Below are positions 27,192 through 35,879 of a DNA stretch of 48,467 bases, piece by piece. Position numbers and translations under genes: made by a program. The notes under the pieces are model-generated. The model made no database searches, had not been told where the DNA came from, and was given only the letters and a program-made list of their open reading frames with translations. Source of the stretch: an uncultured Ectothiorhodospiraceae bacterium (lineage in GTDB: Bacteria; Pseudomonadota; Gammaproteobacteria; UBA9214); contig CAMYJI010000014.1 in NCBI GenBank assembly GCA_947258545.1, positions 1 to 48,467 on the forward strand. Direction: 5' to 3'. Position 1 is the first letter of the stretch, and each line of letters begins with the position of its first letter.

Positions 27192-27437
27192 GTGGCACTG
27201 TTCCGGCCCTGCCTGGGCAAAACAGCCTGCCGTGACGACGGCGTACACTGCCTGACCTGCGGCAGGACACTTGAGGAAATCACCAGGCTTCGCCATCTGC
27301 TGGAATCACTGGCAGCGCTTGCCATAAACTACCAATATGAAAACATCGATGAATATACAGGTTACCTTGGCCGCAAACTCGGAAAATCCATTGTCAATCG
27401 ACGTCGGGAGCGGAATCTCCGTGGCGACACTGATTGA
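27192..27437 (+). CDS. small Cys-rich DUF1289-like protein
   Basis: An 81-residue protein starting at GTG 27192, just after the SIR2-like stop. Its first half has CLGKTACRDDGVHCLTCGRT followed by LEEI, which resembles DUF1289 proteins (C-x-G-x-C-x-L-D-x-x-G-x-C-x-G-C-x-R-T-x-x-E-I) with four cysteines fit for a metal or Fe-S site. The C-terminal half is helical and basic. Overlaps the next gene. Function unknown. Confidence 0.7.
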   Translation: MALFRPCLGKTACRDDGVHCLTCGRTLEEITRLRHLLESLAALAINYQYENIDEYTGYLGRKLGKSIVNRRRERNLRGDTD

Positions 27438-27819
27438 GTCATTCGAGGAACGTTACCTGCTCGGTGTATCCGCGATGGACGAAACCCATCGTGAATTTGT
27501 TGAACTGGTCAACCGCCTCGGCTCCGCGGAGAAAGCGGCGTTCATTGCGCTGTTCGATGAACTGGTCAGACATACCGAGCAACATTTCGAGAATGAAAAC
27601 GAGTTGATGCGGGAGACCGCGTTCCCGGCCATACGCGAGCACACGGATGAGCACCAGCGTGTGCTGGGCGAACTGAAGCGGATCGGCAACAAGGTCGCAA
27701 CCGGGTCAACCGCCGTCGGCAGGGCCTATGTCAGGGAACAGCTGCCGTCATGGTTCAACCTGCATGCCATCACCATGGACAGCGCGCTGGCTGCGCATAT
27801 ACGAAAAACTGCAGTCTGA
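27421..27819 (+). CDS. bacteriohemerythrin-like protein
   Basis: A ~132-residue four-helix-bundle protein with the hemerythrin ligand pattern: His in MDETHREFVELVN, HTEQHFENENELM, REHTDEHQRVL and WFNLHAITMDSALAAHI. It binds O2 (or NO) on a di-iron site; a nif-linked copy may lower free O2 or deliver it. Start taken as GTG 27421 with a GGAG-like site upstream; ATG 27337 or 27352 would overlap the previous gene by about 100 bases and is less likely. Confidence 0.85.
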   Translation: MATLIESFEERYLLGVSAMDETHREFVELVNRLGSAEKAAFIALFDELVRHTEQHFENENELMRETAFPAIREHTDEHQRVLGELKRIGNKVATGSTAVGRAYVREQLPSWFNLHAITMDSALAAHIRKTAV

Positions 27820-27877
27820 ACCGGGTGTATCGCGTTTACCTGAACCGACGGACATGTATCACAGGTAGTGTACAGCT

Positions 27878-28105
27878 ATGTATGTGTGCATATGCAACGC
27901 GGTCAACGACCGGCAGCTGAAGCAGGCGCTGGATGAAGGCGTAGTATCGATACGCGCCTTGCGCCGGCATTTCGGGTTCGAGTCATGCTGCGGGAAATGT
28001 ACCAGCTGTATGCGTAGCCTTATCAACGAGTACCGGAAAGCCGGCGATCACTTCACACCAGGAGACCCGTCATGCAAGGCGAAAAGAATGTCATACGGCT
28101 GCTGA
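27878..28105 (+). CDS. bfd: bacterioferritin-associated ferredoxin
   Basis: A 75-residue BFD-like [2Fe-2S] protein with [18 protein letters not shown] at the start and CCGKCTSC in the middle (C-x-C and C-x2-C cluster ligands). Bfd releases iron from bacterioferritin by reducing the core. It overlaps the following bfr gene by 34 bases, so the two should be made together. Confidence 0.94.
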   Translation: MYVCICNAVNDRQLKQALDEGVVSIRALRRHFGFESCCGKCTSCMRSLINEYRKAGDHFTPGDPSCKAKRMSYGC

Positions 28106-28551
28106 ACCAGGCCTTGAGCATAGAGCTGAGCGCTATCAGCCAGTATTTTTTGCATGCCCGCATGTACAGGAACTGGGGACTGAATGCCCTGGGTAAGCAC
28201 GAGTACGACGAGTCGATCGAGGAAATGCATCATGCCGACAAACTGATCGAGCGCATTCTCTTTCTCGAGGGGTTACCCAACATGCAGGATCTCGGCAAGC
28301 TGCTGATCGGACAGAATATTCCGGAATGCATCAAGGGAGACCTGCAACTCGAGCAGCAGGGACGCGAACACTACGTAGAGGCGATCTCGTATTGCGAATC
28401 CGTACGGGACTATGTCTCGCGGGATCTGCTGGAAGACATACTCAGTGACACGGAAGAGCATATCGACTACCTCGAGACCCAGCTCGAACTGATCAAATCA
28501 ACCGGGCTGAACAACTACCTGCAAACGGCCATGGGCCCCATCGAAGGATAG
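28072..28551 (+). CDS. bfr: bacterioferritin
   Basis: A 159-residue iron-storage 24-mer subunit. The di-iron centre residues fall at the usual numbers: E18, E51, H54, E94, E127 and H130 as judged by alignment to E. coli Bfr, with heme-ligand Met52 in IEEMHHAD. The ATG is preceded by AGGAG. Its presence in a NifA-controlled operon suggests iron buffering for the heavy Fe demand of nitrogenase. Confidence 0.96.
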   Translation: MQGEKNVIRLLNQALSIELSAISQYFLHARMYRNWGLNALGKHEYDESIEEMHHADKLIERILFLEGLPNMQDLGKLLIGQNIPECIKGDLQLEQQGREHYVEAISYCESVRDYVSRDLLEDILSDTEEHIDYLETQLELIKSTGLNNYLQTAMGPIEG

Positions 28552-28583
28552 CGATCACCATCAGACTGGGCGCGAATAACACC

Positions 28584-29051
28584 ATGAAACCGATCGGGTC
28601 CATCCAGACTGACCACAAGACGCTGGATAACATGCCCATCCAGCCCCGCGGCGCCGGCAATGCAACCGGCAGAATCGTTCTGCAGCGGGAGTACCAGGAC
28701 GGATTACTGGATCTGGAAGGTTTCTCGCATATCTACCTGATCTATCTCTTCCATCTCAGCGATGGCTACAGTTTCAGGGTCCGCCCGTTCATGGATGACA
28801 ATAGCCACGGCGTATTTGCGACGCGCGCACCAAAGCGACCGAATCCCATCGGACTGTCCATCGTCAGGCTGCTGTCGATTCGTGACAACGTCATCGAGTT
28901 CGAGGGCGCGGATATGGCCAACGGCACGCCGTTACTGGATATCAAGCCCTATATTGAGCAATTCGACAAGGTGAACCATGCCACGAGCGGCTGGCTGAAG
29001 GCATCCGATCGGGCCATCATGCAGGCGAGGTCAGACAACCGGTTCAAATAA
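28584..29051 (+). CDS. trmO: TrmO/TsaA-family tRNA (t6A37-N6) methyltransferase
   Basis: A 155-residue SAM-dependent methyltransferase of the TrmO (YaeB/VirR) beta-barrel type. Seen: IGSIQTDHKTLDNMPIQPRG at the start, SHIYLIYLFHLSDG, the core FATRAPKRPNPIGLSIVRLL and LLDIKPYIEQFD. TrmO methylates N6-threonylcarbamoyladenosine at position 37 of tRNA-Thr(GGU). A nif-cluster copy is last in the SIR2-Bfr operon; whether it modifies tRNA or has another SAM-dependent role here is not known. Confidence 0.9.
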   Translation: MKPIGSIQTDHKTLDNMPIQPRGAGNATGRIVLQREYQDGLLDLEGFSHIYLIYLFHLSDGYSFRVRPFMDDNSHGVFATRAPKRPNPIGLSIVRLLSIRDNVIEFEGADMANGTPLLDIKPYIEQFDKVNHATSGWLKASDRAIMQARSDNRFK

Positions 29052-29063
29052 CTTCCGGCATGA

Positions 29064-29092
29064 GAGCAGGGTAGCGGTCTCGCGCCCTGCCG
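29064..29092. terminator. hairpin between converging trmO and nifQ
   Basis: GCAGGG (29066-29071) and CCCTGC (29085-29090) with inner GCG/CGC pairing form a stem in the gap between the converging trmO and nifQ genes. There is no clear T-run, so assignment as a bidirectional terminator is tentative. Confidence 0.35.
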
Positions 29093-29118
29093 TAAACCGG
29101 TCAGTGTCCCTGCACTGT

Positions 29119-29688
29119 CTACTCTTCCGGACCAAAGCATTCGAGGTAGTCCGCACATACTTCACAACTGGGCGCCCGACAGGTGTAAACGCCTTCAGAC
29201 TCGCACAACTGCTTGTAGAGGAATTTCTTCCACTTCATATCCCTGCTGTTGCGGGCGGCGAGCGGCGCAAAATTATCGGACATGAGCCGTGAAAGATCGC
29301 GCCGCTCCCACAGGCCCAGGTCCTGCCACAGATGATCGGAGCCCATACATCCGGCGATCATTATGTCGACCAGCGGAATCTCCAATTCGCTGCGCAGACT
29401 GCGATTATCCAGCAGCAGCTTACGCAGATCCGCCATCTCCGCGCAACGATCCGGGTCAGGTTTGCGGCCGGGGTTGGGCAGTTCAGACAGGTGGATGCCC
29501 GGGAAATGATGACCGACCAGCCGGCAAAAACGATCCGCGTCAAGGCCCAGCCAGTCCGGCAGTATCCCGCCCCCCGTTGACCACGAGGCCAGCATGCGCG
29601 CCAGGGCATCCTCGAATGGTGTGCCCCGGCGCGCCACCATCAGGCGGGCGTAGACATCCTGCGGTGACACCATTTCGAGTGCCTGCAC
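29119..29688 (-). CDS. nifQ: NifQ, molybdenum donor to FeMo-co synthesis
   Basis: A ~189-residue protein. The C-terminus has the NifQ [Fe-S] motif CRAPSCEVCADYLECFG (C-x4-C-x2-C-x5-C). The middle carries MIAGCMGSDHLWQDLGL and WKKFLYKQLCESEGVYT. NifQ holds a Mo-Fe-S cluster and gives Mo to NifEN/NifH. The start is not certain: GTG 29688 or ATG 29673; upstream codons overlap the ferredoxin gene and do not look like NifQ. Last gene of the nifB operon. Confidence 0.93.
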   Translation of the reverse strand: MQALEMVSPQDVYARLMVARRGTPFEDALARMLASWSTGGGILPDWLGLDADRFCRLVGHHFPGIHLSELPNPGRKPDPDRCAEMADLRKLLLDNRSLRSELEIPLVDIMIAGCMGSDHLWQDLGLWERRDLSRLMSDNFAPLAARNSRDMKWKKFLYKQLCESEGVYTCRAPSCEVCADYLECFGPEE

Positions 29689-29692
29689 GATG

Positions 29693-30049
29693 CTACATCG
29701 CCTCGTATTCCACCACGATGTCCTCATCCCGCGGAATGAACTGGCAGGCCAGACGCCATTCACTGGGAAGGTCATCCACGATCATCTGCTCCAGCTGCTC
29801 CTTGCTGATTTTCCCCAGCTCGCGCAGAACCTGCTTTTCCTTTTCCTCCAGGTGATAACCCATGGGCTGCTTTTCACCGATGTACTTGACGCGGATTGCA
29901 CAACTGCCGCATTCGCCGTCACCGCATTCGAACCTGATCGGGATCTTGTTCGTCTGCGCGATCTTCAGCACTGTCTCGGTAAAGCTTCCGGCGACAGCAT
30001 AAACAGTCTTGTCATTGTACTCGGGGTTACTGAATGTGATTAATGGCAT
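29693..30049 (-). CDS. [2Fe-2S] ferredoxin, plant-type fold (second of pair)
   Basis: A 118-residue ferredoxin with cluster Cys in FECGDGECGSCAIRV and the distal Cys in WRLACQF. It carries an additional ~30-residue helical segment (LEEKEKQVLRELGKISKEQL) between the third and fourth Cys. It lies between another [2Fe-2S] ferredoxin and nifQ, so it is expressed with FeMo-co genes. Probably an electron carrier for maturation or for the flavodiiron protein. Confidence 0.93.
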   Translation of the reverse strand: MPLITFSNPEYNDKTVYAVAGSFTETVLKIAQTNKIPIRFECGDGECGSCAIRVKYIGEKQPMGYHLEEKEKQVLRELGKISKEQLEQMIVDDLPSEWRLACQFIPRDEDIVVEYEAM

Positions 30050-30066
30050 CGTCTTTACCTCTCTGG

Positions 30067-30357
<291 letters not shown>

Positions 30358-30395
30358 TCACCTATACAGTTGATATTTCAGTTACTCGAAACGTT

Positions 30396-31679
30396 TCAGA
30401 CGAGATCCGCAAAGTCGATTACGGAATTCTCGGCACTCTTTCCGACCAGCACCTCGGCTATGTCCCGTCCGAATACACGGCATTCCCCCAGTTCCTCCTC
30501 CGTTGGAATCAGCTTCACCCGCACACCCTCCTTCGGTATATGCATCTTCAGCCCTTTCATCCGGTTCTCGATCATTCTCACCGCCTCTCCGCTCCAGCCG
30601 TAGGAGCCGAACGCCGCACCGATTTTTCCCTGCAGGTTGACCACCGCCAGCGATGACAGCAGATCCCAGACCGGCTTGACGGCATCGCCGTTGATCGTTG
30701 GCGAGCCGAACAGCAAGGCATCCGCTTCTTCTATAAGATCGACAAAAGGCTCGGTTTCGCCGCCTTCAAGGTCATACAGCGACACCCTGACACCATCGAC
30801 CTCAGCCGCACCTTCACTCACCTCTTCCGCCATGCGCGCGGTGTTGCCGTATGAACTCATGTAGAAGATGATCAACGACCTGTCCTCGCTGCCGATTTCC
30901 CGCGTCAGGCTGGACGTCGACAGTTCACGGTAGTGCGTGACATAGCGTCTCGGTCGCTCTCGCAGGATCGGACCGTGGGCCGGAGCGATCTGCCTGATTT
31001 TCAGCGGCTCGATCAGCTTGAGTGCGGCTATCACGTGCTTCTTGAACGGCCGCATGATATGCGCATAGTAGTAGTCGAACGAAAAGCGGAAATCGCCCAC
31101 CTGGTCGTTGAACAGGCGCTTGTCGCAGTAATGGCAGCCGAATACATCACCTGAAAACAGGATTGCCTCATCTTCCAGGTAGGTGCATTGCGTATCCGGC
31201 CAGTGCAGGTAGGGCGTATGCAGAAAGCGCAACGTGCGGTCGCCCAGACTTACCGTGTCACCTGTGTTGACTGTCGTGTACTCGAATTCGTCAGCGGAGG
31301 GCTTCAGCAGGGCCTTCAGCATCGAGGTGGCGCGCTGGGAGATATACAACTTGGCCTGTGGTGCCCGTTGCATCAGCTCGGGCAATGCGCCGGTATGGTC
31401 GGGTTCCAGGTGATTTAGAACTATAACCTTGATCTCATGGTAATCGACTTCAGATTCGAGACGCGCGAAAAACTCGTCACTGAAGTTCTCCTTGACAGTG
31501 TCAATGACAGCGACGCCCTCACTGCCTCGCACCATGTATGAGTTGTAGGTTGTTCCGTTTGCGGTCCTTAGGATGATGTCAAACGTTCGCAGCGTAGGAT
31601 CAAGTGCGCCAATCCAGTAAACGCCGTCGGCAAACTCAACTGCATTGCGGTGCCGGGATACGTCTATGTCGGTATTCAT
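30396..31679 (-). CDS. flavodiiron protein (O2/NO reductase)
   Basis: A ~427-residue A-type flavoprotein. The N-terminal beta-lactamase-like domain has the di-iron ligands H-x-E-x-D-H in LNHLEPDHTGALP, GDVFGCHYCD and a later His in APAHGPIL. The C-terminal flavodoxin domain (from about 275) binds FMN: IFYMSSYGNTARMAEEV, GSPTINGDAV and FGSYGWSGEAV. Such enzymes reduce O2 to water or NO to N2O. The start at 31679 overlaps the nifO stop (ATGA). A place in the nifB operon suggests O2 protection during FeMo-co assembly (inference). Confidence 0.94.
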   Translation of the reverse strand: MNTDIDVSRHRNAVEFADGVYWIGALDPTLRTFDIILRTANGTTYNSYMVRGSEGVAVIDTVKENFSDEFFARLESEVDYHEIKVIVLNHLEPDHTGALPELMQRAPQAKLYISQRATSMLKALLKPSADEFEYTTVNTGDTVSLGDRTLRFLHTPYLHWPDTQCTYLEDEAILFSGDVFGCHYCDKRLFNDQVGDFRFSFDYYYAHIMRPFKKHVIAALKLIEPLKIRQIAPAHGPILRERPRRYVTHYRELSTSSLTREIGSEDRSLIIFYMSSYGNTARMAEEVSEGAAEVDGVRVSLYDLEGGETEPFVDLIEEADALLFGSPTINGDAVKPVWDLLSSLAVVNLQGKIGAAFGSYGWSGEAVRMIENRMKGLKMHIPKEGVRVKLIPTEEELGECRVFGRDIAEVLVGKSAENSVIDFADLV

Positions 31680-32101
31680 GTCGTTTCCCTGCACACACTT
31701 GCATTTTCCGTCTCCACCGGGCATGGCTGGCAGTCATTTTCCGAATCGAGCACCATATTCAGTGCATCGAGTACCGGCCCTGGCGAGAATCCCGACTGCC
31801 TGGCTTCACCGTACTGCAGCAATGGCCTGCGAATAAGCAGAGGTTCCTCGAGGAGCAGCCCGAGCGCGGCATCCCCGTCAAGTTCATGGATATCGATTTC
31901 ACCGTCCCTGACCTTCGGTGCACTCGTATTGAACCAGTCAGGCACCACTCTCCCCGCCAGGAATGGCAGTAATCGGTCGGCCGTCCAGGGCTCACTCAGA
32001 AGATCCCTGATAACCAGCCGGTGACCATGCCGACGCAGCATCGCCTGCTGTTGCCGATTGCCGAGACAGCCGGGTTTCTCATAAAAAATAATGTCAGTCA
32101 T
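31676..32101 (-). CDS. nifO: NifO, ArsC/Spx-family nitrogenase-associated protein
   Basis: A 141-residue thioredoxin-fold protein of the ArsC/Spx family: MTDIIFYEKPGCLGNRQQQA with a single N-terminal Cys instead of the CxxC, LVIRDLLSEPWTADRLLPFL, and LLLEEPLLIRRPLLQYGEAR (the cis-proline RRP region). Length and place after nifB-fdxN match NifO of A. vinelandii. Start 32101 overlaps a small upstream frame. Confidence 0.92.
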   Translation of the reverse strand: MTDIIFYEKPGCLGNRQQQAMLRRHGHRLVIRDLLSEPWTADRLLPFLAGRVVPDWFNTSAPKVRDGEIDIHELDGDAALGLLLEEPLLIRRPLLQYGEARQSGFSPGPVLDALNMVLDSENDCQPCPVETENASVCRETT

Positions 32102-32318
32102 ATCCCCTGTCCGAGCGCTGCTCGTACAGACACATGAGCAGCGCTGAATGTCGTCTCCATGTTCTATCGGGTACGTGCAGTTCAGGTGGACGGTCGCCTG
32201 CATCCTGCTTCCGGCAACAGTCCAGCAACGGCCTGAGCCAGCCCTTTCCACTTCTGCGCCCTGTCGATGCCGGTAACCGCAATTGCGGCAATTCGGGCCT
32301 GAGATGTCCTGCCAGCAT
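32094..32318 (-). CDS. uncertain small ORF between fdxN and nifO
   Basis: A 74-codon frame starts at ATG 32318 behind an excellent AGGAG (7 bases) right after the fdxN stop, and its end overlaps the nifO start by 8 bases. The product (LPASTGRRSGKGWLRPLLDC, then CRKQ; Arg-rich) resembles nothing I know and its third-position GC is poor. Two other minus frames in the same gap look more protein-like: ARIAAIAVTGIDRAQKWKGL, continued by AQAVAGLLPEAG, then (after a shift) ATVHLNCTYPIEHGDDIQR. It may be a small gene, a frameshifted gene, or a coupling leader. Confidence 0.35.
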   Translation of the reverse strand: MLAGHLRPELPQLRLPASTGRRSGKGWLRPLLDCCRKQDAGDRPPELHVPDRTWRRHSALLMCLYEQRSDRGYD

Positions 32319-32330
32319 GTCCGTTCTCCT

Positions 32331-32609
32331 CTAGCGTGCCTGAATTTCCATCATCACCTCGACCATCCGCTCCGGCGGAATGCCGGTCAGTGAACCGGGC
32401 GGATTCGCAGATCCGCCGGAACCATCCAGTATCGCGCCCTCGATGGGACAGATACTGGCGCACTGCGGATCGGCGAAATCACCCTCGCATTCAGTGCATT
32501 TCCTGCTGTCGATCTGGAAGTGTGGTTGTGCCTCGTAGATTGCCTGGCTGGGACAGACCGGCTCACATGCCCAGCAGTTGACGCAACTGTTGATGATTGC
32601 ATATGCCAT
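32331..32609 (-). CDS. fdxN: FdxN, 2[4Fe-4S] ferredoxin next to nifB
   Basis: A 92-residue ferredoxin: CVNCWACEPVCPSQAI and CTECEGDFADPQCASICPIE give two [4Fe-4S] sites, followed by a ~35-residue helical tail (PERMVEVMMEIQAR). FdxN in A. vinelandii supports NifB-co synthesis by NifB. The gene starts 12 bases after nifB. Confidence 0.94.
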   Translation of the reverse strand: MAYAIINSCVNCWACEPVCPSQAIYEAQPHFQIDSRKCTECEGDFADPQCASICPIEGAILDGSGGSANPPGSLTGIPPERMVEVMMEIQAR

Positions 32610-32620
32610 AATGCACCTCC

Positions 32621-34132
32621 TCAGGCGCCGACCTGCAGACGGCTTTGTCCCTTGTCCGTGTCGGCAAGCCCCTGCTCGACCATTTCTGCATAAACGGCCG
32701 CCACGGCATCCTCGATCGGCTCCATGGCATGCTCGCCATTCGGTTGAATACCGACGTTTTCCAGCATCTCCCAGGGCTCGTAGCCGATCTTCGAGCAGAG
32801 CACCGCTTCACAGCCATCCAGGGTGCGAATGATTTTCTGCAGCGTGCTTTCTGCATCGCCACAGGTATCGCCACCGGAACAATAGAGATCGACCTTGCGA
32901 TGACCGATGAAGCGCACGTCGGTCATCGATGCCTCGTAGATCAGGAACTCCTTTGCATGTCCGAAGTGCTGGTTGATCACTCCGCCGCCGCTGGTGGCCA
33001 CTGCCATCAGCACCGGCCGCGTTTCCTTCTTTTTCACGCTGATTGGCGAGAGCGCGATGAAGCTCTCGCCGCTTTGTGTTTTCTGCGCCTCGCGATTTGC
33101 CTCGATGGTGGCATGATATTCTGCACGGCGTTCCATGGCGGCTGCGTAATCCACCTCCATGTTCTCGACCTTGTCCATGGTGAACTGATCGCCACGGTCT
33201 TCGCCCAGCATACCGACAGCATCGGCACGACACTGGCGGCAGTGTCGCATCATGTTCATGTCACCGGCACACTTGTCCTGCAGGTTCTGCAGTTCCTCGT
33301 GCGTTGGACCACGCTGCCCCATGACACCGAAGAAGGTGCCGTGCTCCGCCTCGGCAATCAGCGGCATAACATTGTGCAGGAAGGCGCCCCTGGCCTTGAC
33401 GACCTTGCTCACCTCCTCGAGGTGCTCGTCATTGACGCCAGGAATCATCACCGAGTTGACCTTCACCAGCACACCGCGCTCGGTGAGCATCTCCAGTCCC
33501 TTCTGCTGTTGCTCGATCAGTATCTTTGCGCCCTTGCGGCCCTTGATTCGCCGGTTGTTCCAGTAAATCCAGGGATAGATCTTGGCGCCGATGTCAGGAT
33601 CGACACAGTTGATGGTGATGGTAACGTGATCAATGTTGTGCTTGCACAGCTCGTCAACCTGGGCCGGCAGTGCCAGGCCGTTGGTTGAAACGCAAAGCTT
33701 GATATCCGGGGCTTTCTCGCTCAGCTGCCGGAATGTATCCAGCGTGCGCTCCGGGTTGGCCAGCGGATCGCCTGGCCCGGCAATGCCGAGGACGGTCATC
33801 TGCGGGATATTGGCCGCTACCGCCATCACCTTCCTGACGGCCTGGTCCGGCGTCAGTAGCTCGGATACCACACCGGGTCGTGATTCATTGGCACAGTCGT
33901 ACTTGCGATTGCAGTAATGACACTGGATATTGCAGGCCGGCGCGACCGCGACGTGCATGCGCGCATAGTGATGATGCGCCTCTTCTGAATAACAGGGGTG
34001 ATTGTGTACCTTGTCACGGATATGCGCAGGCAGATGCGATAGCTGGTCACTGCTGCCGCCGCACCCGGATGTACTGCAACCGCTTTCCTGTGCCTCACCT
34101 GCGCCCTGACCAATAACCGGCAATTCCATCAT
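32621..34132 (-). CDS. nifB: NifB, radical SAM NifB-co synthase
   Basis: A 503-residue two-domain protein. The radical-SAM domain has CNIQCHYCNRKYDC near residue 70, GIAGPGDPLANPERTLDTF (SAM site) and further cluster Cys in MRHCRQCRADAVG. From about residue 370 a NifX-like domain follows (FGHAKEFLIYEASMTDVRFI, CSKIGYEPWEMLENVGI). It builds the 8Fe core with central carbide of FeMo-co. GGGAG lies 5 bases before the ATG. It has its own sigma-54 promoter. Confidence 0.98.
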   Translation of the reverse strand: MMELPVIGQGAGEAQESGCSTSGCGGSSDQLSHLPAHIRDKVHNHPCYSEEAHHHYARMHVAVAPACNIQCHYCNRKYDCANESRPGVVSELLTPDQAVRKVMAVAANIPQMTVLGIAGPGDPLANPERTLDTFRQLSEKAPDIKLCVSTNGLALPAQVDELCKHNIDHVTITINCVDPDIGAKIYPWIYWNNRRIKGRKGAKILIEQQQKGLEMLTERGVLVKVNSVMIPGVNDEHLEEVSKVVKARGAFLHNVMPLIAEAEHGTFFGVMGQRGPTHEELQNLQDKCAGDMNMMRHCRQCRADAVGMLGEDRGDQFTMDKVENMEVDYAAAMERRAEYHATIEANREAQKTQSGESFIALSPISVKKKETRPVLMAVATSGGGVINQHFGHAKEFLIYEASMTDVRFIGHRKVDLYCSGGDTCGDAESTLQKIIRTLDGCEAVLCSKIGYEPWEMLENVGIQPNGEHAMEPIEDAVAAVYAEMVEQGLADTDKGQSRLQVGA

Positions 34133-34186
34133 CTTGTCTCCCAGTCAGCGTCGATCAATAGATCGATCGTGTCAGGGATAACCGAT

Positions 34187-34201
34187 GCAATCAGCGTGCC
34201 G
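34187..34201 (-). promoter_or_regulatory. sigma-54 promoter of nifB operon
   Basis: The minus strand reads CGGCACGCTGATTGC, with GG and GC ten bases apart and GGCAC/TTGC preserved (C instead of T at the first base). It lies about 55 bases before nifB. Confidence 0.78.
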
Positions 34202-34262
34202 CTTCGCGGGTGGTCTCCATGTTCATGAATTCAATCTGATATTTCTTCAGGCGTGGGTATTA

Positions 34263-34278
34263 TGTCAACAATGCCACA
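34263..34278. promoter_or_regulatory. NifA upstream activator site of nifB
   Basis: TGTCAACAATGCCACA fits TGT-N10-ACA, about 95 bases upstream of the expected nifB transcription start and just past the nifA stop. Confidence 0.65.
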
Positions 34279-34319
34279 AAACAAATCGGTGCTGTTGTCG
34301 GCTCCGCAACAGGATCACT

Positions 34320-35879
34320 TCAGATCTGTCGCATCTTGATTTTCAGCGTCTGGATCCGGTAGCTGATCTGTCGCGGCGTCATGCCGAGTAAACGCGCCGC
34401 CTTGGCCTGTACCCAGCCGGCCTGTTCCAGCGCGGCAACCACGCGTTCGCGCTCATCCAGGTCCGGGGCGTTGAGATCGACATGGTCGGCGGTGCCGGCG
34501 TTGACTACGGCATCCGGACTGCTCTGCAGACCGGCCAGATTGATAGCGCGCCTGTCAATTTTCCCATCGCTCATGACAGCAGCCCGCTCCAGGCAATTCT
34601 CCAATTCGCGGACATTGCCGGGCCAGTCATAATTCATCAGCAGGCGAACTGCGCTATCCTCGATGGACAGTTCGCGCCCCTGACTTTTTGCGATTTTGTT
34701 GACGAGGAAATGCGCCAGGTCGGGAATATCCTCATACCTTTCGCGCAATGGCGGCATGTGTATCGGCATGACGTTCAGGCGGTAGTAAAGGTCTTCACGG
34801 AACCTGCCTTCCTGGACTTCCGATTCCAGGTCCTTGTTGGTAGCCGCGACCACGCGCACGTCAACTTTACGGGTCTTGCCGCCACCCACACGCTCGAACT
34901 CTCCCTCCTGCAGCACACGTAACAGCTTGGACTGGAAGGCGGGCGTGATTTCACCGATCTCGTCGAGAAAAATGGTCCCCCCATGGGCCTGTTCAAAACG
35001 CCCCTTGCGCAGGCTGATCGCGCCCGTAAAAGCACCTTTTTCGTGACCGAACAGCTCCGACTCCAGCAACGTATCCGGCAATGCCGCGCAATTAAGCTTG
35101 ATGAATGGCCCGTTGGCGCGGGGCGAATTGTAATGTATGGCGTTGGCAATGACCTCCTTACCGGTGCCGGACTCCCCGCGCACCAGTACTGTCGTGTTCC
35201 ATTTTGCAACCTGCCGCACCTGGTCGAACACCAGCTGCATGCAGCGGGTGTGTCCGACCATATTCGAGAATCCGTGTTCTCCACGCACTTCGCGCCGCAG
35301 GGAATCCCGCTCCATCTTCAGTGCCAGCTGTTCGTCCTCGACCGTTTTGGCCAGGCGAACGGTCTGGCCAATCAGGTTGGCGACCATCTGCAGAAAACGC
35401 TCATGCTTACCCAGCGTGTCCGGGCCGCCCGGCGGCTGGGCGGTCAGCACCCCGGCGGTCTGGTTGCCGATCAGAATGGGTACGCCGATAAACGGCATAT
35501 ACAGGTCATAGACACCCAGGCGATTGAGAAACCGGTCTTCATCAGAAATCCGTTCGATCACCAGCGGACTGCCGCTCTCAAGGATACGACCGACGACGCC
35601 CTCGCCCGATTTATATCGAACCGGCTTGAATGCCGTCGGCCCTTCATGCAGGGCCGAGACCAGCAGGTCACCGCTCTCCTCGTCCAGCAGGCTGATCATG
35701 CCGTGACTCATGTTGCCGGTATCGTTGAGTACCCTCAACACCTCGCTGAGTGTGTCACGAAAATCAAGCGAGCGGCTCAGCACCTGGCTGACCCTGTAGA
35801 GGCTGTCAAGCTCACTCTCCAGGATGGATCTGCTTTGGTTCTCCATGGAGACACCGTTGTTACCCATGGTGAAGTTCAT
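34320..35879 (-). CDS. nifA: NifA, sigma-54-dependent activator of nif genes
   Basis: A 519-residue enhancer-binding protein. Domains: N-terminal GAF (about 30-180), AAA+ (about 205-445) with Walker A GESGTGKE, the sigma-54 loop GAFTGA and Walker [12 protein letters not shown], and a C-terminal Fis-type HTH (AAALEQ...[19 protein letters not shown] pattern). No Cys-rich interdomain linker is visible, so it belongs to the NifL-controlled, oxygen-insensitive type. It overlaps nifL by 4 bases. It should bind the TGT-N10-ACA sites in this window. Confidence 0.97.
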   Translation of the reverse strand: MNFTMGNNGVSMENQSRSILESELDSLYRVSQVLSRSLDFRDTLSEVLRVLNDTGNMSHGMISLLDEESGDLLVSALHEGPTAFKPVRYKSGEGVVGRILESGSPLVIERISDEDRFLNRLGVYDLYMPFIGVPILIGNQTAGVLTAQPPGGPDTLGKHERFLQMVANLIGQTVRLAKTVEDEQLALKMERDSLRREVRGEHGFSNMVGHTRCMQLVFDQVRQVAKWNTTVLVRGESGTGKEVIANAIHYNSPRANGPFIKLNCAALPDTLLESELFGHEKGAFTGAISLRKGRFEQAHGGTIFLDEIGEITPAFQSKLLRVLQEGEFERVGGGKTRKVDVRVVAATNKDLESEVQEGRFREDLYYRLNVMPIHMPPLRERYEDIPDLAHFLVNKIAKSQGRELSIEDSAVRLLMNYDWPGNVRELENCLERAAVMSDGKIDRRAINLAGLQSSPDAVVNAGTADHVDLNAPDLDERERVVAALEQAGWVQAKAARLLGMTPRQISYRIQTLKIKMRQI

